DNA of 63,423 nucleotides from a bacterium (GTDB lineage Archaea > Thermoproteota > Nitrososphaeria > Nitrososphaerales > Gagatemarchaeaceae). The stretch lies in contig DAIDAO010000011.1 of NCBI GenBank assembly GCA_027310575.1, positions 1-63,423 on the forward strand. The letters run 5' to 3'. The translations under genes and the position numbers were made by a program. Below, piece after piece: positions 58,925 through 63,423 of this stretch. Numbering within the stretch: the first letter of the stretch is position 1; every line of letters begins with the position of its first letter. The notes beneath the pieces are model-generated. The model was not told the DNA's origin. It searched no databases and saw only the letters and a list, made by a program, of their open reading frames with translations.

Positions 58925-59136
58925 CGTCGAGGGTCAGGGACGTCCGGTCTTACCTCGAGGAGCTGGAGAAGAGCAGAGAGGGGAGGGACGAACAGGTGAA
59001 GGCTGGGCTCGAGATATACATCGGACTCTGGAAGAAGGCGCTGGAGAGAGGGATAGTCGCCGAGAACGACGGCGTCGACGCGGCGCTCGCCAAGATCGAA
59101 AGAGAAGGCGGGCTCTACAAGGCTGCCGGGGAGTAG
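58921..59136 (+). CDS. Small conserved-looking acidic/basic helical protein
   Basis: A 71-residue protein of mixed charge, all predicted helix (YLEELEKSREGRDEQVKAGLEIYIGLWKKALERG). GTG 58921 overlaps the decarboxylase-like stop (GTGTGA), suggesting coupled translation. I recognise no family. Confidence 0.6.
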   Translation: MTSRVRDVRSYLEELEKSREGRDEQVKAGLEIYIGLWKKALERGIVAENDGVDAALAKIEREGGLYKAAGE

Positions 59137-59151
59137 GGGCGCGGCCGACGG

Positions 59152-59901
59152 CTATCTGAGGGCTTCCCCGCCGTCGAGGACGACCACCTGCCCGGTCATG
59201 AAGCTCGACTCGTCGCTGGCAAGGAAGAGCGCGAGGCTGGCGGCCTCGGCCGGCTTCCCGAACCTGCCCAACGGGATCGCTGCCCTGTACGATTCGACCT
59301 GGTCCTTGCGGAGCCAGTCGACCCACGTCGTCTCGAAGGAGCCGAAGGCCATGCAGTTCACCCGGATCTTGGGGGCGAGGCTCTTCGCCAGCATGCGGGT
59401 CATCGACACGACGGCCCCCTTCGCCGAGGCGTAGACGAGCCCTTCCTTGTCGCCCACCAAGGCTGGGGTGGACGCGACGTTGACGATGGAAGAACCCCGA
59501 CCCATGAGCCGGGCAGCGCCCTGGCAGCAGAGGAAGGTGCCGAAGGCGTCGACCGCGAAGACCCGCTTCCACATGTCCAGGCTCGTCTCGGCGAGGCCCA
59601 GGTTCCAGAGATTTCTGTCTGCATATCCTGCAGTGTTCACCAGAACGTCCAAGCCGCCGAGCTCTGCCTTGATCCTGTCAAACATGCCGTCGACGCTCTG
59701 CGGATCCGAGACGTCGGCATGGAAGACCAGCCCCTTCCCGCCTGCCTTCCTGATGGAATTGAGGACCGGCTCTGAGTGCGTCGTACCTGCGCGATGGTTG
59801 ATCGCGACCGCCGCTCCCTCCTTTGCGAAGAGCTTGGCAATCTCAGCCCCGATTCCCTGCGAAGAACCGGTGATCAGGGCACGCCTGCCCTTCAGCCTCA
59901 A
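59152..59901 (-). CDS. Short-chain dehydrogenase/reductase
   Basis: A 249-residue SDR enzyme. The NAD(P)-binding TGSSQGIGAEIAKLF is at the N-terminus. The active-site YASAKGAVVSM (Tyr and Lys) is preceded by NVASTP with the catalytic Ser. It ends VVVLDGGEALR. The usual substrates are 3-oxoacyl or sugar alcohol compounds; specificity cannot be read. TTG 59901 follows a weak TATA element (CCTTAAGACC). Confidence 0.88.
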   Translation of the reverse strand: MRLKGRRALITGSSQGIGAEIAKLFAKEGAAVAINHRAGTTHSEPVLNSIRKAGGKGLVFHADVSDPQSVDGMFDRIKAELGGLDVLVNTAGYADRNLWNLGLAETSLDMWKRVFAVDAFGTFLCCQGAARLMGRGSSIVNVASTPALVGDKEGLVYASAKGAVVSMTRMLAKSLAPKIRVNCMAFGSFETTWVDWLRKDQVESYRAAIPLGRFGKPAEAASLALFLASDESSFMTGQVVVLDGGEALR

Positions 59902-59942
59902 GCCGGCCGTCGGCGGAGCGGCCGGGTCTTAAGGGTTCGACC

Positions 59943-60452
59943 CTACGGCCTCGGAGCCCTTTCTCTCGCCGTGGGTCCGGAGGAGTACTGCCTGAGGAAC
60001 CTGATGTTGAAGAGGGACGCCTTCGCCGAGTTCCTCACCATCTCGTCCGTGTCGGAGAGAGCCTTCGTCAGGACGTCTTCGGAATCCGCGCTCCCGACCG
60101 ACCCGAGGGCCGCGGCCGACTCGTGCCTCACTATTGGGTCCCTGTCGTCCAGGACTGCGATGGAGAGAGCCCTGTTTCCCTCCGAGAGGCCTATCTGCCC
60201 GAGGGAGAAGGCCGCCTCGTGCCTCACCAGCGGATCAGGGTCGCGAAGCAGCACGTCCGACAGCGTGGAGACGCACCCCTCGCCCCCCACCTCGGCGAGG
60301 ATGCAGACGGCGTGGACCCTCAGCACCAGGCTGGGTTCTTTCTTCAGGACGCCCACGAAGTAAGACTCGTCTCTCCTCTGCCAGGCTTCCTCCATCCCCT
60401 TCATCACCTGCATGGCATGGACTTCGTCGTCCACCACGGTGCTCGTGTACAT
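59943..60452 (-). CDS. HEAT-repeat protein
   Basis: A 169-residue protein with about four HEAT repeats: DPDPLVRHEAAFSLGQIG and DRDPIVRHESAAALGSVG are clear, with a third DTDEMVRNSAKASLF and a fourth, less clear, at the N-terminus. Proteins of this form are protein-protein scaffolds and resemble PBS-lyase HEAT-like repeats, but nothing marks a lyase. TATA box GTTTATAG (60479-60488, minus strand) lies about 31 nt before the ATG. Confidence 0.82.
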   Translation of the reverse strand: MYTSTVVDDEVHAMQVMKGMEEAWQRRDESYFVGVLKKEPSLVLRVHAVCILAEVGGEGCVSTLSDVLLRDPDPLVRHEAAFSLGQIGLSEGNRALSIAVLDDRDPIVRHESAAALGSVGSADSEDVLTKALSDTDEMVRNSAKASLFNIRFLRQYSSGPTARERAPRP

Positions 60453-60611
60453 CTGCAGTTCCAGCTCGGCGCCCTGGGGCTATAAACAGAGCGCGGGGCA
60501 GCGAGGGCTCCTGCTCCCGAAGACCCGGAGGCCCATGCGGCGCTGGCTGCGCCGGAAGCGGGAGACCAAAACCCATAATGGCGGCCGGGCGAACTGCGCC
60601 GAGGGTACGCC

Positions 60612-61301
60612 TTGACCAGCGCTGACCGGCCGCTCCCTCGCGGACGGGCACTTTCGGTCGCAGTCCTCGCCGGGGGGAGGAGCAGCAGGATGCAGTCTGA
60701 CAAGGCGTTCTTACCCTACGGTGGGATTTCGTTCATCGCCCGGATCGCCGCCGAAGCATCCAAGGTCAGCGACCGCGTCCTTGTCGTGATAGGAGACAAA
60801 GAGAAGGGAAGGTTCGAAGCCCACCTGGGGACGGGCGTGACGATACTCCGCGACTCGTACCATCTGGAGGCGCCCATCGGCGGGATGCTGACTGCGTTCG
60901 AGAAGCTCGGGGACGGATTCGCGGCCGTGGTCGGGTGCGACTCTCCTCTCATCCGGGGCGAGGTTCTGGGGCTCATCTTTTCGTGCGCAGTCGGTCACTC
61001 CGCCGCTGTCCCTCTCTGGGATTCGGGGAAGGTCGAGCCCCTCTGCGCAGTCTACGAAGCGTCGGAGGCGAGGGAGGCGTCCGTGAAGGCGGTGGCGAAG
61101 GGGAAGCTGAAGTGCAGGGACATGATCGCCCTCCTTCGGGACGTGAACTATGTCCCTGTTTCGCGGCTGCGCGGCCTTGACCCGACCCTCGGCTCCCTGG
61201 CCAACATCAATACTCCAGCTGACCTCGAAGCCCTTCAGAGCGGGCTGCCCACGAGGATGCTCCCGCTGAGGGCCGCGGCAGCCCTTCCGCCAGACGATTG
61301 A
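60612..61301 (+). CDS. mobA: Molybdenum cofactor guanylyltransferase MobA
   Basis: A 229-residue nucleotidyltransferase that turns Mo-molybdopterin into the guanine dinucleotide form. The GTP motif LAGGRSSRMQSDKAFLPYGG is at residues 18-37. VVGCDSPLI carries the metal-binding Asp. TTG 60612. It is convergent with moeA and near a Mo-enzyme subunit gene, supporting the cofactor role. Confidence 0.87.
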   Translation: MTSADRPLPRGRALSVAVLAGGRSSRMQSDKAFLPYGGISFIARIAAEASKVSDRVLVVIGDKEKGRFEAHLGTGVTILRDSYHLEAPIGGMLTAFEKLGDGFAAVVGCDSPLIRGEVLGLIFSCAVGHSAAVPLWDSGKVEPLCAVYEASEAREASVKAVAKGKLKCRDMIALLRDVNYVPVSRLRGLDPTLGSLANINTPADLEALQSGLPTRMLPLRAAAALPPDD

Positions 61302-61380
61302 GCCTCGGGGCAGTTCCAAGACGTGGACCCGCCCCATGCACCCTCGCGGCCGAGCAACCGGGCCACTTCAGATGAGGCGG

Positions 61381-62697
61381 CTACCCCGGGATCCGAGCGA
61401 TCTGAGACGGTCCGAGGAGCTCGACCGGCAGGGTCCCCCCGGCTGGGACGCGCTCCCTAGGTCCCAGGCGGACGAAACCGTTGGCGATGGCGAGGTTGTG
61501 CTGCAGGTTCGACCCCCAGCCGAGCGGTCTGGCTGAATACACGCCGCCACTGTTCTCGAGTGTCGCAAGCAGGAAGGCGTCCATCGGGCGGTCGTTGGCG
61601 AATTCCTCCGTCGCCCTGGCGAGGAGGACGGCTCTGCGGGCGTCCGGTTCGAGCCCGCTGATGACGTTGAGGACAGGCAGTGCCACTTCAAAGAAGGCGA
61701 GGGCAGCCGAGACCGCCTTCCCTGGGACGAGCACGACGGGACGCCCCTTCACCGAAGCAAGTCCGGCAGGCCGGAGCGGCACTGCGCGAAGGCCATGGAA
61801 GATCATCTTGGACCCGGAGCAGCGGAGCACCGATTCGGGCACAAGGTCGCCCCTGCCGACGGAGACCCCTCCGACGGTCACCAGGATGTCGAAGAGCCGC
61901 GAGGCGCGCTCGATGGCTCGGCCGACCGCTGGCCCGTCCCCATCCGCGACCCCGACGATCGTCGCCGTCGCCCCGAACTCCTCGAAGTACCCCTGGAGGA
62001 GATTCGCGTAGTTGTTGACCGTCTTGCCCGGCCGTCTCTCCCGGAAGCCTGTCAGCCCCCTCCCCACGGAGATTATGCCGACCCTGGGGACCCTTGCTAC
62101 CCTGACCCTGTGGACGCCGGCCGAGATCAGGAGCGCCGCACCGGCCGGGGAGATGACGCTTCCTGCGCGGAAGATTACCTGCCCCGCCCGGACGTCCTCT
62201 CCGGACAGAGACACGTTCTTCCAGCGGGGCACAGGCTCTGAGACGACCAGCGCCCCTCCTCCCAGCCGAGCACGCTCGACCCTGAGCACAGCGTCCGACC
62301 CGGCGGGGAGCCGTTCCCCCGTCGAGACCTCCGTCGCCTCTCCCTTGCGGATCCTGGTGGAGGCAGGGAGCAGCCTGAGGCGAACGGGGTCGGAGCGCGA
62401 AGCATCAGTGGTGTCTGCGGAGCGGACGGCGTACCCGTCCATCGCGCTGGTGGTGCTCTCTGGGATGTCGCTCCTTGACCGGACAGTCTCGGCGCACACC
62501 CTCCCTGAGGCCCTGTCGGCGTACACGAGCTCCGAGCCGACCGTCCTGAAGGAAGAGTTCGAGACGAGGTGCGTTGCCTCTCCGAGCGGGAGTAGCTTGA
62601 GGTAGCGGGGCCTGCCCTCCCAGGCGGTCGTGCCAGGCGACCCCTGCGATGGTCGCCGCGCCGCGTGTCTACTCATCGCCGGTTCGAACCCCCACAT
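61381..62697 (-). CDS. moeA: Molybdopterin molybdotransferase MoeA
   Basis: A 438-residue MoeA that inserts molybdate into adenylylated molybdopterin. It has STTSAMDGYAVRSADT, SGEDVRAGQVIFRAGSVISP and VGGVSVGRGDLVPE (the TGGVSVG motif). ATG 62697 is 8 nt after the FAD-subunit stop; the first ~25 residues look nonconserved, so an internal start such as ATG 62676 is possible. Confidence 0.9.
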   Translation of the reverse strand: MWGFEPAMSRHAARRPSQGSPGTTAWEGRPRYLKLLPLGEATHLVSNSSFRTVGSELVYADRASGRVCAETVRSRSDIPESTTSAMDGYAVRSADTTDASRSDPVRLRLLPASTRIRKGEATEVSTGERLPAGSDAVLRVERARLGGGALVVSEPVPRWKNVSLSGEDVRAGQVIFRAGSVISPAGAALLISAGVHRVRVARVPRVGIISVGRGLTGFRERRPGKTVNNYANLLQGYFEEFGATATIVGVADGDGPAVGRAIERASRLFDILVTVGGVSVGRGDLVPESVLRCSGSKMIFHGLRAVPLRPAGLASVKGRPVVLVPGKAVSAALAFFEVALPVLNVISGLEPDARRAVLLARATEEFANDRPMDAFLLATLENSGGVYSARPLGWGSNLQHNLAIANGFVRLGPRERVPAGGTLPVELLGPSQIARIPG

Positions 62698-62705
62698 GGC
62701 ACCAC

Positions 62706-63423
62706 CTATTCAGCCAGGAGGGTCTTCAGGGCCCTGGCAACGAACACATGGACCATGGCCTTCCTGTACTGGAGGGTGAGGCCCGCGTTGTCCATCGGCT
62801 TGGCGACCCTCGACGCCTCTACCGCGGCTGCCCCGATGTCGTCATCGGCGATCCGGGTTCCCAGCAGGATGTCCTCCGCCCCTCGGGCGCGTAGCGGGCT
62901 AGATCCGACCGCGCCGATCACCACCCTGGCAGATGTGCAGACCCCACGCTCGTCGAGGCGGACCGCGGCCGCCACTCCCAGCATCGGAAAGTCTACCGCT
63001 CCCCGCTGGCGGAGCTTCAGATAGCACGCCCGGACCCCGGCAGATGGAGGCAGCTTCAACTCCGTGAGGACCTCGTCACCCCTCTTGTTCAGGTGGGAGG
63101 TCCCGTCGTCCCTGAACAGGGAGGCCGCATCAAGCCACCTCTTGCCCCTCCCGCTCACCAGGCGCACCCTCCCCTCAAGCGCGACGACCACCGGAGCGAG
63201 GTCGGAAGACGATACCGCCCAGCATCTGTCACTGCCAGGCGCCACCCTGCAGACACCTCCGCCGTCCTTCAGGCAGTGGCCGACGCCTTCCCTCCATCCT
63301 GAAGGCGTGTCGAAGTAGCTGCACCGCGTGTCCTGGCAGAGGTTGCCGCCCAGGGTGCCCGACGCTCTGATCTGGGGGCTCCCGACGCTCGCCGCGGCTT
63401 GGGCGAGGGCGGGATAGCGCTCG
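62706..63423 (-). CDS. Molybdenum hydroxylase FAD subunit, [4Fe-4S]-containing (HcrB-like), partial
   Basis: The 3' part of a gene cut by the window end, about 239 codons. The fold is the FAD subunit of xanthine-oxidase-family enzymes (IRASGTLGGNLCQDTRC). Just after it a cysteine set appears: LCQDTRC, then GHCLKDGGGVC. This matches the extra [4Fe-4S] loop of 4-hydroxybenzoyl-CoA reductase beta subunits, as I know that family, rather than ordinary CO dehydrogenase. MoeA is co-directional after 8 nt. The substrate is not known. Confidence 0.82.
   Translation of the reverse strand, partial: ERYPALAQAAASVGSPQIRASGTLGGNLCQDTRCSYFDTPSGWREGVGHCLKDGGGVCRVAPGSDRCWAVSSSDLAPVVVALEGRVRLVSGRGKRWLDAASLFRDDGTSHLNKRGDEVLTELKLPPSAGVRACYLKLRQRGAVDFPMLGVAAAVRLDERGVCTSARVVIGAVGSSPLRARGAEDILLGTRIADDDIGAAAVEASRVAKPMDNAGLTLQYRKAMVHVFVARALKTLLAE

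Noticed and set aside
1-63423. CRISPR array, rRNA genes, prophage or insertion sequence
   Set aside because: No regularly spaced repeats, rRNA signatures, transposase or phage structural genes were seen on reading both strands.

Overview
This is a high-GC archaeal chromosome segment. Archaeal markers include aIF2 gamma, RNA polymerase subunits D, N and E1, Spt4, the e-type ribosomal proteins, RNase P protein Rpp29, Cbf5, deoxyhypusine synthase, a thermosome, isopentenyl phosphate kinase and a DUF106/EMC3-like insertase. Promoters have an A+T-rich TATA box about 25-30 nt upstream of the start codon, so many transcripts look leaderless, and TTG/GTG starts are common. The content (spc ribosomal cluster, four-subunit succinate dehydrogenase, SUF system, IPK-type mevalonate pathway) fits the TACK group, most likely a Nitrososphaeria-related lineage. 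That placement is inference, not proof.

Layout. 1-4950 (+): aIF2 gamma (partial), PIN protein, NAD synthetase with an intein, RpoE1, Spt4, GTP-dependent dephospho-CoA kinase, S24e, S27ae. 4941-7749 (-): Lrp regulator, HExxH protein, nucleotidyltransferase-kinase fusion. 7846-12226 (-): L24e, Ndk, aIF5B with an intein, then S6e under its own promoter. 12374-13087 (+): a free-standing LAGLIDADG endonuclease gene that separates L24e from S28e. 13188-21923 (-): RpoD, L18e, L13, S9, RpoN, S2, MEMO, mevalonate kinase, IPK, prenyl synthase, GluRS, L7Ae, S28e. 22104-23557 (+): S13, S4, S11. 23562-24512 (-): a winged-helix/S-layer-like protein. 24665-29000 (+): GlmS with an intein, deoxyhypusine synthase. 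29065-31557 (-): Cbf5, a serine tRNA with two tiny introns, a possible 21-codon leader ORF, and PurA. 31559-42963 (-): spc-type cluster from L22 to SecY, Adk, DUF106 and Cmk. 43141-46474 (+): SdhACDB. 46723-52374 (-): sufC, sufB, sufD, Rieske, sufS, sufU. 52536-59136: repeated membrane protein, GAF protein, aquaporin, thermosome, OCD-family enzyme, small proteins, DUF371 and a diphosphomevalonate-decarboxylase-like protein. 59152-63423: SDR, HEAT-repeat protein, MobA, MoeA and the 3' part of a molybdenum-hydroxylase FAD subunit. No gap without a gene exceeds 300 bases.

How it works together. Most genes serve transcription, translation and protein export. Isoprenoid lipid synthesis is represented by MVK, IPK, the prenyl synthase and the distant decarboxylase-like gene. 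Fe-S assembly (SUF) lies beside the Fe-S-rich Sdh complex. MobA and MoeA adjoin a molybdo-enzyme subunit.

Most notable signals: three endonuclease-bearing inteins plus one free-standing homing endonuclease within about 25 kb; tRNA-Ser(GGA) with introns of 16 and 17 nt, each in a recognisable bulge-helix-bulge; a shared palindrome upstream of sufC and sufB; a decarboxylase homolog in which the catalytic Asp appears replaced; and a tandem 56-residue membrane repeat.
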